Source: Variovorax paradoxus
Lineage (GTDB): Bacteria; Pseudomonadota; Gammaproteobacteria; Burkholderiales; Burkholderiaceae_C
Assembly (NCBI RefSeq): GCF_018614875.1
Contig: NZ_JAGGNW010000003.1
Span: 1 to 64,000 of the forward strand
Length of the DNA: 64,000 bases
Direction of reading: 5' to 3'
The notes beneath the pieces are model-generated. The model saw nothing but the letters and a program-made list of their open reading frames with translations. It was not told where the DNA came from and ran no database searches. The position numbers were made by a program, and so were the translations under genes. Positions 8,790 through 17,052 of this stretch are shown in pieces (position 1 is the first letter of the stretch; the number at the start of each line of letters is the position of its first letter).

Positions 8790-9874
8790 CCCCCACTTTC
8801 CGCATCGCACTGATCGCCGGCGACGGCATCGGCAAGGAAGTGATGCCCGAAGGACTGCGCGTGGTGCTGGCCGCCGCCGAACGCTTCGGCTTCGAGCTCG
8901 ACTGCCGCAGCATCGATTGGGCCAGTTGCGACTACCACGCCGAGCATGGCCAGATGATGCCGGACGACTGGAAGGAGCAGCTGCGCGGCGTGGACGCGCT
9001 CTATTTCGGCGCCGTCGGCTGGCCGGGCGCCGTGCCGGACCACGTCTCGCTCTGGGGATCGCTGCTCAAGTTCCGCCGCGAGTTCGACCAGTACATCAAC
9101 CTGCGCCCGGTGCGCCTGTTCGAAGGCGTGCCCTGCCCGCTGGCCGGCCGCAAGCCCGGCGACATCGACTACTTCGTGGTGCGCGAGAACACCGAGGGCG
9201 AATACACCTCGCTCGGCGGCGTGATGTACGAGGGCACCGAGCGCGAGATCGTGATCCAGGAATCGGTCTTCTCGCGCCACGGCACCGACCGCGTGCTGCG
9301 CTACGCCTACGAGCTCGCGAACAGCCGCGCGCGCAAGCACCTCACGGTGGCCACCAAGAGCAACGGCATCGCGATCAGCATGCCCTGGTGGGACGGCCGC
9401 GCCGATGCCATCGGGCGCGACTACCCCGAGGTGACGGTCGACAAGCAGCACATCGACATCCTGTCGGCGCGCTTCGTGCTGCAGCCCCAGCGCTTCGACG
9501 TGGTGGTGGCAAGCAACCTGTTCGGCGACATCCTCTCCGACCTGGGCCCGGCCACCACCGGCACCATTGGGCTCGCGCCGTCGGCCAACCTCAACCCGGA
9601 GCGCAAGTTCCCGTCGCTGTTCGAGCCCGTGCACGGCTCGGCGCCCGACATCTACGGCCAGAACATCGCCAACCCGATCGCCATGATCTGGTCGGGCGCG
9701 CTGATGCTGGACTTCCTCACGCAAGGCCAGGGCGCGGGCCGGGCCGCGCACGATGCGATCCTCGGCGCCATCGAAGCCGTGTTGCGCGACGGGCCGCGCA
9801 CGCGCGACCTGGGCGGCATGGCCTCGACCACCGAAATTGGAATGGCCATTGCCGAGCGCGTGGCCGCCGTCTGA
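8786..9874 (+). CDS. ttuC: tartrate/D-malate dehydrogenase (isopropylmalate dehydrogenase superfamily)
   Basis: A 362-residue NAD- and metal-dependent beta-decarboxylating dehydrogenase. It opens with RIALIAGDGIGKEV, has the catalytic Tyr in RENTEGEYTSLGGVM and the catalytic Lys in ATKSNGI, and the metal-binding Asps in NLFGDILSDLGPATTG. The early AVGWPGAVPDHVSLWGSLLK stretch is the TtuC/DmlA signature rather than LeuB or Icd. Known members oxidise tartrate, D-malate or 3-isopropylmalate analogues. The start overlaps the transporter ATPase stop by four bases, so import and oxidation appear co-expressed. The exact substrate among 2-hydroxy diacids is open. Confidence 0.85.
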   Translation: MTPTFRIALIAGDGIGKEVMPEGLRVVLAAAERFGFELDCRSIDWASCDYHAEHGQMMPDDWKEQLRGVDALYFGAVGWPGAVPDHVSLWGSLLKFRREFDQYINLRPVRLFEGVPCPLAGRKPGDIDYFVVRENTEGEYTSLGGVMYEGTEREIVIQESVFSRHGTDRVLRYAYELANSRARKHLTVATKSNGIAISMPWWDGRADAIGRDYPEVTVDKQHIDILSARFVLQPQRFDVVVASNLFGDILSDLGPATTGTIGLAPSANLNPERKFPSLFEPVHGSAPDIYGQNIANPIAMIWSGALMLDFLTQGQGAGRAAHDAILGAIEAVLRDGPRTRDLGGMASTTEIGMAIAERVAAV

Positions 9875-9904
9875 CTTCCCCATTCATCCAAGACCTTTTC
9901 GACC

Positions 9905-11383
9905 ATGCCACTGACACTTGAACGCCAGGACCTGCTGCCCGGCCAACAGCTCATCGGCGCCGATTGGCGCGAAGCCAGCGACGGCCGCCGCCTCGACGTG
10001 ACCGACCCCGCCACCGACGGCGTCTTCGCGAGCGTGCCCGACGGCACCGCCGCCGACGCGCGCGCCGCCGTCGATGCGGCACACGCCGCCTTCCCCGCCT
10101 GGCGCGCGGTGCCGGCCAAGCAGCGCGCGCAGATCCTCAAGCGCTGGAACGACCTCATGCTGGCGCACCAGGAAGACCTGGGCCGCCTCATTTCGCGCGA
10201 ACAGGGCAAGCCGCTGGCCGAAGGCCGCGGCGAAGTGGCTTACGCGGCCAGCTATGTCGAATGGTTTGCCGAGGAAGCCACGCGCTCCAACGGCGACGTG
10301 ATTCCCGCGCCGGTGACCGGCCGCCGCATGCTGGCGCTGAAGGAGCCCGTGGGCGTGGTCGCCGCCATCACGCCGTGGAATTTTCCGGCCGCGATGATCG
10401 CGCGCAAGATCGCGCCCGCGCTGGCCGCGGGCTGCACCGTGGTGTGCAAGCCGGCCGAGGACACGCCGCTGACCTCGCTTGCGCTCGTCAGGCTCGCGCA
10501 GGAAGCAGGCGTGCCGGCCGGCGTGCTCAACATCGTCACGGCTTCACGCGAACGCACGCCCGGGGTGGTCGACGTGTGGCTGGCCGATGCGCGCGTGCGC
10601 AAGATCAGCTTCACCGGTTCCACGCCGGTCGGCAAGCACCTCGCGCGCGCCTCGGCCGACACGCTCAAGAAGCTCTCGCTCGAGCTCGGCGGCAACGCGC
10701 CCTTCATCGTGTTCGAGGATGCCGACATCGATGCCGCGGTGGAAGGCCTGATGGCCGCCAAGTTCCGCAACGGCGGGCAGACCTGCGTGTGCCCGAACCG
10801 CGTGTTCGTGCAGGCCAGGGTGCACGACGCCTTCGTCGACAAGCTGGCGGCGCGGGTCGGCGCGCTGAAGGTGGGCCCGGCGACGGAGCCCGACTCGCAG
10901 ATCGGCCCGATGATCAATTCGCGCGCAGTCGAGAAGATCGAACGCCACGTGCGCGACGCCGTCGCAAGGGGCGCGCGCGTCGTCGTCGGCGGCCAGCGGC
11001 TGCGCTCCGCGCGCTGCGACGGCCCCAACTACTACGCGCCGACCGTGCTGGTGAACGCCGACGCGACCATGGCGTGCAGCTGCGAAGAAACCTTCGGGCC
11101 CGTGGTGCCGGTCACGCGCTTCGAGAGCGAGGCCGAGGTGGTCGCGGCCGCCAACGACACGCCCTTCGGGCTCGCCGCGTACTTCTATTCGACCGACGTG
11201 CGCCGCATCTGGCGCGTGGCCGAGGCGCTCGAATCCGGCATCGTCGGCATCAACGAAGGCGCCCTGGCCGCCGAAGCCGCGCCCTTCGGCGGCGTGAAGG
11301 AGTCAGGCTACGGGCGCGAAGGCTCGGTGCACGGCCTCGACGACTACATGCACGTCAAGTACCTTTGCCAGGGCGGGCTTTGA
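9905..11383 (+). CDS. gabD: NAD(P)-dependent succinate-semialdehyde dehydrogenase family
   Basis: A 492-residue aldehyde dehydrogenase. The cofactor region shows ITPWNFPAAMIARK and FTGSTPVGKHLA. The general-base Glu is in LELGGNAPF (about residue 260) and the catalytic Cys in GGQTCVCPNR (about 294), the context typical of GabD-type succinate-semialdehyde dehydrogenases. It ends the operon that begins with the dehalogenase and flavin oxidase genes; an oxidase making an aldehyde from an amine would supply its substrate. Assignment to succinate semialdehyde rests on motif context, and other omega-semialdehydes are possible. Confidence 0.85.
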   Translation: MPLTLERQDLLPGQQLIGADWREASDGRRLDVTDPATDGVFASVPDGTAADARAAVDAAHAAFPAWRAVPAKQRAQILKRWNDLMLAHQEDLGRLISREQGKPLAEGRGEVAYAASYVEWFAEEATRSNGDVIPAPVTGRRMLALKEPVGVVAAITPWNFPAAMIARKIAPALAAGCTVVCKPAEDTPLTSLALVRLAQEAGVPAGVLNIVTASRERTPGVVDVWLADARVRKISFTGSTPVGKHLARASADTLKKLSLELGGNAPFIVFEDADIDAAVEGLMAAKFRNGGQTCVCPNRVFVQARVHDAFVDKLAARVGALKVGPATEPDSQIGPMINSRAVEKIERHVRDAVARGARVVVGGQRLRSARCDGPNYYAPTVLVNADATMACSCEETFGPVVPVTRFESEAEVVAAANDTPFGLAAYFYSTDVRRIWRVAEALESGIVGINEGALAAEAAPFGGVKESGYGREGSVHGLDDYMHVKYLCQGGL

Positions 11384-11471
11384 GGGGTCGGTTGGGCCTT
11401 TTCGATATTCTTGCTTGACCCGGCCCCAGGGGCATCCTCTAAAAAGGAGGATCGATCGAAAGGAACCTTTC

Positions 11472-12476
11472 ATGCGATCTTCCACCCCGTATCTGAGTCC
11501 ATCCGAAGCTGCGAGACGGCTCGGCGTTTCGGCCAAGGCTTTGCGGCTGTATGAGCAGCGCGGCCTGGTCGAGCCCGGCAGAACCACGGCGGGATGGCGG
11601 GCCTATGGCCCAGCGGAGATGGCTCGCGCGGCTGAAATCGTCGCTCTTCGCGCGCTCGGCTTCAGTCTTGCCCAGGTGGGACGGGTGCTGGAAGGCAACT
11701 CTCAAGGCCTGGAGCAGGCGTTGGCGACGCACCAGACGGCGCTGGAGGCGCAGCTTCGTCAACTTGCGCACACCGTCGAGAAGGTCCGTGGCTTGCGAAG
11801 CGGCGTTGCGCAGGGCCGGACACCGACCATCGGCGAACTGGCCGGCCTGCTGGCGCCCGCCTCCGAAGTCCGCCTTGCCTTCGACCTGCCGTGGCCCTGG
11901 GGCGGGGAACGGTTCGAACTTCGGGACATCCGGCCGCTGAACTACATCGTCGGTCCGCTCGGCAGCGGCAAGACCCGGCTGGCGCAGCGCATTGCCGAGG
12001 CACTGCCCAACGCGGCCTGGCTCGGACTCGACCGGCAGGCGGAGGGCGGCGCCGTTGCGTCTGAGCCTCGGGTCGATCGCGCGCTGGCCTGGCTCGTGGA
12101 GGATGGCGCGACACCGTCCGACGCCCTGCTTGCAGTGCTGGCCGGCCTGGAAGCGGAAGGGCCCGATGCCGTGGTCGTGGACCTGATCGAACACGGGTTG
12201 GACCAGGCCACCCAGGAGGCGCTGATCGCCCGGCTGCGCCGCCGCGGACCGGACGCGCGGCCGATCTTCATGCTCACGCGCTCCTGCGCGATCCTCGACC
12301 TGGCGACCGTCGGGCCGGACGAGGCGATCATCCTGTGCCCCGCGAACCACAGCCCGCCGATCCTGGTCGCCCCCTGCCCCGGCGCTCCGGGCTACGAAGC
12401 TGCCGCCACGTGCCTGGCTTCTCCGGAAGTGCGAGCGCGAACGGCGGGGCTTGTCGCATGGCGGCAGGCGGCTTGA
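11472..12476 (+). CDS. MerR-family regulator with C-terminal P-loop domain
   Basis: A 334-residue protein. Residues 8-75 form a MerR winged helix (SPSEAARRLGVSAKALRLYE, then RAYGPAEMARAAEIVALRALGF), followed by a dimerising helix. Ordinary MerR proteins stop near 130-150 residues. Here a second domain follows with Walker A GPLGSGKT (about 161-168) and a Walker B-like VVVDLIEHG (about 233-241), so ATP binding is likely. The ATG at 11472 follows AAAGGAACC; a longer open frame starts upstream without a ribosome site. It may sense a ligand through nucleotide binding, but this is inference. It converges on the pyrF-like gene with 22 bases between. Confidence 0.8.
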   Translation: MRSSTPYLSPSEAARRLGVSAKALRLYEQRGLVEPGRTTAGWRAYGPAEMARAAEIVALRALGFSLAQVGRVLEGNSQGLEQALATHQTALEAQLRQLAHTVEKVRGLRSGVAQGRTPTIGELAGLLAPASEVRLAFDLPWPWGGERFELRDIRPLNYIVGPLGSGKTRLAQRIAEALPNAAWLGLDRQAEGGAVASEPRVDRALAWLVEDGATPSDALLAVLAGLEAEGPDAVVVDLIEHGLDQATQEALIARLRRRGPDARPIFMLTRSCAILDLATVGPDEAIILCPANHSPPILVAPCPGAPGYEAAATCLASPEVRARTAGLVAWRQAA

Positions 12477-12498
12477 GCAAGCATCGAAGCCGACCCTG

Positions 12499-13194
12499 TC
12501 ACCGCGCCGCCGACAGCTCCGCGCGCATGGCGGCAAGGGCATCTGCGGGATTCGGCGCGCATGAGATCGGACGGCCGACGACCACGTGCGTCGCGCCGGC
12601 GCCGATGGCCTGCGCCGCAGTGGTGAAGCGCGCATGGTCGCTCCTTGAATCACTGGCTAGCTGTATGCCGGGCGTGACGATCAGGGTGTCCGACGGGAGA
12701 GTCTCCCGGAGCATCCGCGCTTCCAGCGGCGAAGCGACGACGCCGCGGCATCCCGCGGCAACGGCAAGTCGCGCAAGGCGCAGAACCTGTTCGCGCACCG
12801 TCGAAACCACGCCCACTTCGCGCAAATCTTCGTCGTCCATGCTGGTGATGACGGTGAGCGCGAGTACCTTCAGTTGAGGAAAGTGGCGCGCGGCCTCGAC
12901 TGCGGACCGGAGCACCGCCGAGCCGCCCGAGGCATGGACAGTCACCATCGAGGCGCCGATCTGCCCCGCTGCGGTCACCGCCGCGGCGACCGAACTCGGA
13001 ATCTCCAGCAGCTTGAGATCCAGAAAAACATTCTTGCCGCCGTCCACGAGCTCGCGGACGACCGAAGGCCCGGCTGCCGTCAGCAACTGCAAGCCGACCT
13101 TGTAGAACGTCGCTGCCGGGCCCAACTGCCGCACGAGGCCCGCAGCCGATGCAGCGGTGGCAAAGTCGAGCGATACGATGATGCGGCTGTCCAA
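12499..13194 (-). CDS. orotidine 5'-phosphate decarboxylase family protein (type 1, divergent)
   Basis: A 231-residue protein aligning over its whole length with type 1 PyrF, which decarboxylates OMP to UMP. Substrate Asp (VSLD, D10), Lys (YKVG, K32), FLDLK (D59, K61) and the phosphate-binding GRPIS are present. The fourth member of the catalytic tetrad, normally Asp in DLKxxD, is Glu64 (DLKLLEIP). TPGIRP is changed to TPGIQL, and the following D-Q-x-R to D-H-A-R. Many betaproteobacteria use the longer type 2 PyrF for pyrimidine synthesis, so this may be a paralogue with altered activity. No pyrimidine gene is nearby. Confidence 0.75.
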   Translation of the reverse strand: MDSRIIVSLDFATAASAAGLVRQLGPAATFYKVGLQLLTAAGPSVVRELVDGGKNVFLDLKLLEIPSSVAAAVTAAGQIGASMVTVHASGGSAVLRSAVEAARHFPQLKVLALTVITSMDDEDLREVGVVSTVREQVLRLARLAVAAGCRGVVASPLEARMLRETLPSDTLIVTPGIQLASDSRSDHARFTTAAQAIGAGATHVVVGRPISCAPNPADALAAMRAELSAAR

Positions 13195-13287
13195 GCGGTT
13201 ACCTCGTCTGCAAGGCCGGCGCCCCCTTCACTGGAGACGTTGCCGAGTTGGCACAACTGCGCAGCCTATCACCTGGGCACCCGACTT

Positions 13288-14739
13288 TCACACCTCGCGC
13301 GCCAGCACCCGCCCCGGCCGCGCACCCGTCGACCCACCGTTGCGCCACACGATCGCGCCATTGACGATCACCGCCTCGATGCCGCGGGCCGGCGCCATGG
13401 GTGCTTCATAGGTGGCGGCCTCGTCCACGGTGTCCGCGTCGAACAGGGCCAGGTCGGCGTACGCGCCTTCCTTCAGCACGCCGCGGTCCTTCAGGCCGAA
13501 GTTCTTCGCCGTCAGTCCGGTCATCTTGTAGATGGCGGTTTCCAGCGGGAACAGCCCGAGCAGGCGCCCGTAGTGCCCGAGCACGCGCGCAAAGCTGCCC
13601 CACAGCCGCGGATGCGGCGCCGCGTCGTGCGGCAGGCCGTCGGAGCCGATCATGGTCTGGTCGAACTTCAGGATGCGCTGCACATCGGCCTCGTCCAGCC
13701 TGAAGTAGATGCCGCCGGCCGGGCTGAGCTTGCGGATCGCCTCGTCCTGGCTGACGCCCAGTTTCTTCGCGATCACGTCCAGGTCCTGCCCCGCATGCTC
13801 GGGCATGGGTTTCGACCAGCTCACGATCACGCGCGACGAGGTCGCGGCGCGGTCGGACGAGAGGATGGTCGAGCCGGCCGTGTAGGGGTAGCAGTCCAGG
13901 CAGATGGGCTGGTTGGCCATGTTCTTCTCGATGAAGGACAGCGCCTCCTGCGAACGGCCGTGGTTGTCGGGCCCGACGACCTTCATGTGCGAGATCACCA
14001 CCTGCACGCCGACTTCGCGGCCGACTCGGAAGGTTTCCTCCAGCGAGTCGATCACCCCGTCCGCCTCGTTGCGCATGTGGGTGCAATACACGCCGTTGAA
14101 GGCCTTGAGCGGCCGGCAGGTCTCGATCACTTCCTCGGTGGGCGCCGCGACCGCGGGTTCGTAGTAGAGACCGGTGGAAACGCCGATGGCGCCGGCTTCG
14201 AGCGCTTCCTGCACCAGCGCGCGCATGCGGGCGATCTGTTCGTCGGTGGCCGGCAGGCCCAGGTCGTCCAGCGTCGCCACGCGCAGGGTGGTGTGGCCGA
14301 CGAGCAGCGCGCAATTGGTGGCCGCGGGCTTGGCGCGCAGTTCCTCGATGTACGAAGCGAACGTGGGAAAGGAGAACCAGCCGCCTTCCTCGTCGAGCAG
14401 GTTCAGCGGCGGCGTGACCGGCTGCGTGATGCCGCCCGGCATCGGCGCCAGCGAGATGCCGCAGTTGCCCGCGATCACGGTGGTGACGCCCTGGCTCACC
14501 TTGGGCGCCATGTCGGGGGCGGACAGCATGAGCCGGTCGTCGTGGGTGTGCGCATCGATGAAGCCGGGCGCCGCAATGCGCCCTGCCCGGTCGATCTCCA
14601 CCTCGCCGTGCGCTGCGGACAGATCGCCGATGCGGGCGATGCGGTCGCCGCGGATGCCGATGTCGCCCGTGAAGCGGGGCCCGCCGGTGCCATCGACGAT
14701 GCTGGCGTTGCGGATCAGAAGGTCGAATTTTTCCTGCAT
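13288..14739 (-). CDS. D-aminoacylase / N-acyl-D-amino-acid deacylase
   Basis: A 483-residue amidohydrolase that hydrolyses N-acyl-D-amino acids to the D-amino acid. It begins FDLLIRNASIVDGTGGPRF, has the metal-binding HTH in DAHTHDDRLML, and a conserved Cys in AGNCGISLAP that bridges metals in this family. Later metal-site regions are GVYCTHMRNEAD, VISHMKVVG and MIGSDGLPHD. The start at 14739 is chosen because the amidohydrolase domain begins within six residues. It lies 23 bases after the DSD1-like gene and is the last gene of an operon led by a Bug receptor. Specificity for D-Glu, D-Asp or neutral residues cannot be read from sequence. Confidence 0.9.
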   Translation of the reverse strand: MQEKFDLLIRNASIVDGTGGPRFTGDIGIRGDRIARIGDLSAAHGEVEIDRAGRIAAPGFIDAHTHDDRLMLSAPDMAPKVSQGVTTVIAGNCGISLAPMPGGITQPVTPPLNLLDEEGGWFSFPTFASYIEELRAKPAATNCALLVGHTTLRVATLDDLGLPATDEQIARMRALVQEALEAGAIGVSTGLYYEPAVAAPTEEVIETCRPLKAFNGVYCTHMRNEADGVIDSLEETFRVGREVGVQVVISHMKVVGPDNHGRSQEALSFIEKNMANQPICLDCYPYTAGSTILSSDRAATSSRVIVSWSKPMPEHAGQDLDVIAKKLGVSQDEAIRKLSPAGGIYFRLDEADVQRILKFDQTMIGSDGLPHDAAPHPRLWGSFARVLGHYGRLLGLFPLETAIYKMTGLTAKNFGLKDRGVLKEGAYADLALFDADTVDEAATYEAPMAPARGIEAVIVNGAIVWRNGGSTGARPGRVLAREV

Positions 14740-14762
14740 CGGATACCTTGGATTGAGAGGGG

Positions 14763-15878
14763 TTACAGCAGCGCGCCGCGCGCGGCGATCGGCCACAGGG
14801 CCTCCACCCGCTCGCCGCGCACGCAGACCAGATCGTCGTAAAGATTGACGGTCGGATCGCAATGGCCGGGCACCAGCATCAGCGGGTCGCCGAGGGAAAC
14901 CGCGGCGGCATCGGCCGTGGCCAGCACGCCATGCTCGTCGGAGGCTTTCAGGTAGCGCAGGTCGCTGCGCTGCCACACGGTGGGCATGCCCGAATCCACG
15001 CTGGAAGCCTTCAGGCCCGCATCGACCACGGCACGATCGGGTGTGGCGCGGCTCATGACGGTGGTGCGCACGAACAGGGCATGCTCGAACGCGATGTCGT
15101 TCTGGCCACGCTGGTTGTCGCCGTAGTCGCGGTCCATGAAGACATAGGAGCCGGCCTGTATTTCGTTGAAGACGCCGGAGTCGCGTTCGTGCAGGAAGCT
15201 GCCGGTGCCCGCGCCCGTCACGCGCTCGACGGCGATGCCGCAGGCCTCGATGGCGGCGCGGGTCGTGCGCGCGGCCTCTGCCGCGGCGGCAATGGCCGCG
15301 GCGCGGTCCTGCGGCGCGCGCAGATGCTGCGCCGGTCCGTGGTAGCAGTGCAGGCCCATGAAGTGCAGCGGCGCACTGGCCGCGACCTGCCGCGCGAGCC
15401 GCACCGCTTCTTCACCGGGAGCCACGCCGCAGCGGTTGGCACCGACGTTGACTTCGACGTACACGTCCAGCGTCACATCCTCTGCCTGCGCCACGGCGAG
15501 CAGTGCCTCCACCTGTTGCGGGTGATCGACCAGCACGCCCATGCGCGCGCGACGGGCCAGCACGGCCAGATGGCGCAGCTTGGTCTCGCCCATCACCTGG
15601 TTGGTGACCAGCACGTCCTCGATGCCGGCCGCCACGAACACCGCCGCCTCGCTGACCTTCTGGCAGCAGATGCCGACGGCCCCCAACGCCACCTGGCGCA
15701 GCGCGATCTCGGGCGTCTTGTGGCACTTGGCATGGGCGCGCAGGCGCACGCCGCTGCCGCGCAGCGCCTCGGCCATGCGCGCGAGGTTGCGCTCGAACGC
15801 ATCGAGGTCGAGCACGAGCGCAGGTGTATCGATGGCGTCGAGGCGATCGCCAGGCCTTGCGGCTTTCCAGGGAGTCAT
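14763..15878 (-). CDS. DSD1-family PLP enzyme, D-threonine-aldolase-like
   Basis: A 371-residue fold-type III PLP enzyme (alanine-racemase N-terminal barrel). The Schiff-base Lys is K51 in RAHAKCHK. Near the C-terminus HCDPTVN (H339, D341) matches the H-x-D metal pair of D-threonine aldolase. D-serine dehydratases of the same family use H-x-C instead. The likely reaction is therefore retro-aldol cleavage of a D-3-hydroxy amino acid, or a related D-specific step. Its position between the Bug receptor and D-aminoacylase genes fits processing of D-amino acids released by the deacylase. The ATG at 15878 precedes the TPALVLDLDAFERNLARM opening motif by 17 residues. Confidence 0.8.
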   Translation of the reverse strand: MTPWKAARPGDRLDAIDTPALVLDLDAFERNLARMAEALRGSGVRLRAHAKCHKTPEIALRQVALGAVGICCQKVSEAAVFVAAGIEDVLVTNQVMGETKLRHLAVLARRARMGVLVDHPQQVEALLAVAQAEDVTLDVYVEVNVGANRCGVAPGEEAVRLARQVAASAPLHFMGLHCYHGPAQHLRAPQDRAAAIAAAAEAARTTRAAIEACGIAVERVTGAGTGSFLHERDSGVFNEIQAGSYVFMDRDYGDNQRGQNDIAFEHALFVRTTVMSRATPDRAVVDAGLKASSVDSGMPTVWQRSDLRYLKASDEHGVLATADAAAVSLGDPLMLVPGHCDPTVNLYDDLVCVRGERVEALWPIAARGALL

Positions 15879-15918
15879 GGGTGAACCGGGTTCGTTGAGG
15901 GAATCGCGCGGACCTTCT

Positions 15919-16890
15919 TCAGTCGATCTTCGCGCCCGAGTCCTTGACGATCTTGGCCCACTTGACTGTCTCGCGGCGCGACAGTGCGAGGAACTGCTCC
16001 GCCGTGCCGAAATCGGTCTCGGCGCCCAGCAGCCTGAAGCGCTCGCGCAATCCGGGGTTGGCCAGCGCGGTGCGGATCTCGGCATTCAGGCGCGCCACCA
16101 CGTCCTTGGGCATGTTGCGCGGCCCGATGATCCCGCCCCAGGCTTCCACTTCGAAGCCCGGCACGCCGGCCTCGGCAATGGTGGGAATGTCCGGATAGGT
16201 GGGCGAACGCTGGCGCGACGAGATGCCCAGCGCCCTCACCTTCCCCGCCTGAGCCTGCGGGCCGGACACCGGCGTGTTGACCATCATGAGCTGCACGCCG
16301 CCGCCCATCAGGTCGGTGATGGCTGCGGTCGCGGCCTTGTAGGGCACGTGCAGCATGTCGGTGCCGGTCATGGACTTGAAGAGCTCGACGCCCAGGTGCG
16401 CGGTGGTGCCGTTGCCGTCGGACGCAAAGGCCAGCTTGCCCGGATTCTTCTTGGCGTAGGCGATGAGCTCCGGCACGCTCCTGATCGGCAGGTCGTTGTT
16501 GACGATCAGCAGGTTGGACAGGCGCAGCGTGTTGGCGACCAGCGTCAGGTCTTTCTCCACGTCGTACGGCACGTTGGGCAGCAACGACCGGTTGGTGGCC
16601 AGCGAGACGATGTTGCCGTAGGCCAGCGTGTAGCCGTCGGGCGCGGAATGGACGAGGTCCATGGTGCCGATCGTGTAGGAGCCGCCGGGCTTGTTGTCGA
16701 TCACGATGGGCACGCCCATCTGCTGCGACAGTTGCGTGCCCAATGCGCGCATCAGCGCGTCGGGCGCGCCACCCGGGGCCGAGGGCACGATCAGGCGGAT
16801 CGCCTTGTCGGGATAGGCCGCAAGGCCCGGCATCGAAACCACCGCCAACGCGGCGAGGACGAGAGCACACAGCAAGGCACGTGGACGCAT
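15919..16890 (-). CDS. Bug-family tripartite tricarboxylate transporter receptor
   Basis: A 323-residue periplasmic binding protein of the TctC/Bug family. A Sec signal peptide (residues 1-24, ending LAA-YPDK) precedes YPDKAIRLIVPSAPGGAPD, the classic opening. VIDNKPGGSYTIG and HVPYKAATAAITDLMGG are other family signatures. These receptors bind carboxylates for a TctAB permease, which is not in the window, as is usual for the expanded Bug sets of Burkholderiales. It is the first gene of the D-amino-acid operon and divergent from a LysR gene, so an N-acyl amino acid is a plausible ligand. Confidence 0.92.
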   Translation of the reverse strand: MRPRALLCALVLAALAVVSMPGLAAYPDKAIRLIVPSAPGGAPDALMRALGTQLSQQMGVPIVIDNKPGGSYTIGTMDLVHSAPDGYTLAYGNIVSLATNRSLLPNVPYDVEKDLTLVANTLRLSNLLIVNNDLPIRSVPELIAYAKKNPGKLAFASDGNGTTAHLGVELFKSMTGTDMLHVPYKAATAAITDLMGGGVQLMMVNTPVSGPQAQAGKVRALGISSRQRSPTYPDIPTIAEAGVPGFEVEAWGGIIGPRNMPKDVVARLNAEIRTALANPGLRERFRLLGAETDFGTAEQFLALSRRETVKWAKIVKDSGAKID

Positions 16891-16971
16891 GGCAGAACTC
16901 CGGAATGAAGAATCGATGCCGCATGATCCGTTTGCAAGTCGCCATGGACAAGCCATGTTTTATGGGTTTAG

Positions 16972-17052
16972 CATGAGCTTTTCTCATGCACACCGCCGGT
17001 GCATGGAGTCAACATCAGCGTGCGCACGCACCATACTTGCTCTTTTCTCATG
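16972..17052. promoter_or_regulatory. candidate LysR control region (dyad plus direct repeat)
   Basis: Between the Bug receptor and LysR genes the arms CATGAG (16972-16977) and CTCATG (16983-16988) flank five bases. The stretch CTTTTCTCATG occurs twice, at 16978-16988 and at 17042-17052, where the second copy contains the LysR start codon. Repeated half-sites in a divergent LysR promoter fit autoregulated binding. No footprinting exists here; the role is inferred from position. Confidence 0.5.

Noticed and set aside
11384..11471. GGGGTC/GACCC arms after the GabD-like gene as a terminator
   Set aside because: Short arms, long spacer and no T run.
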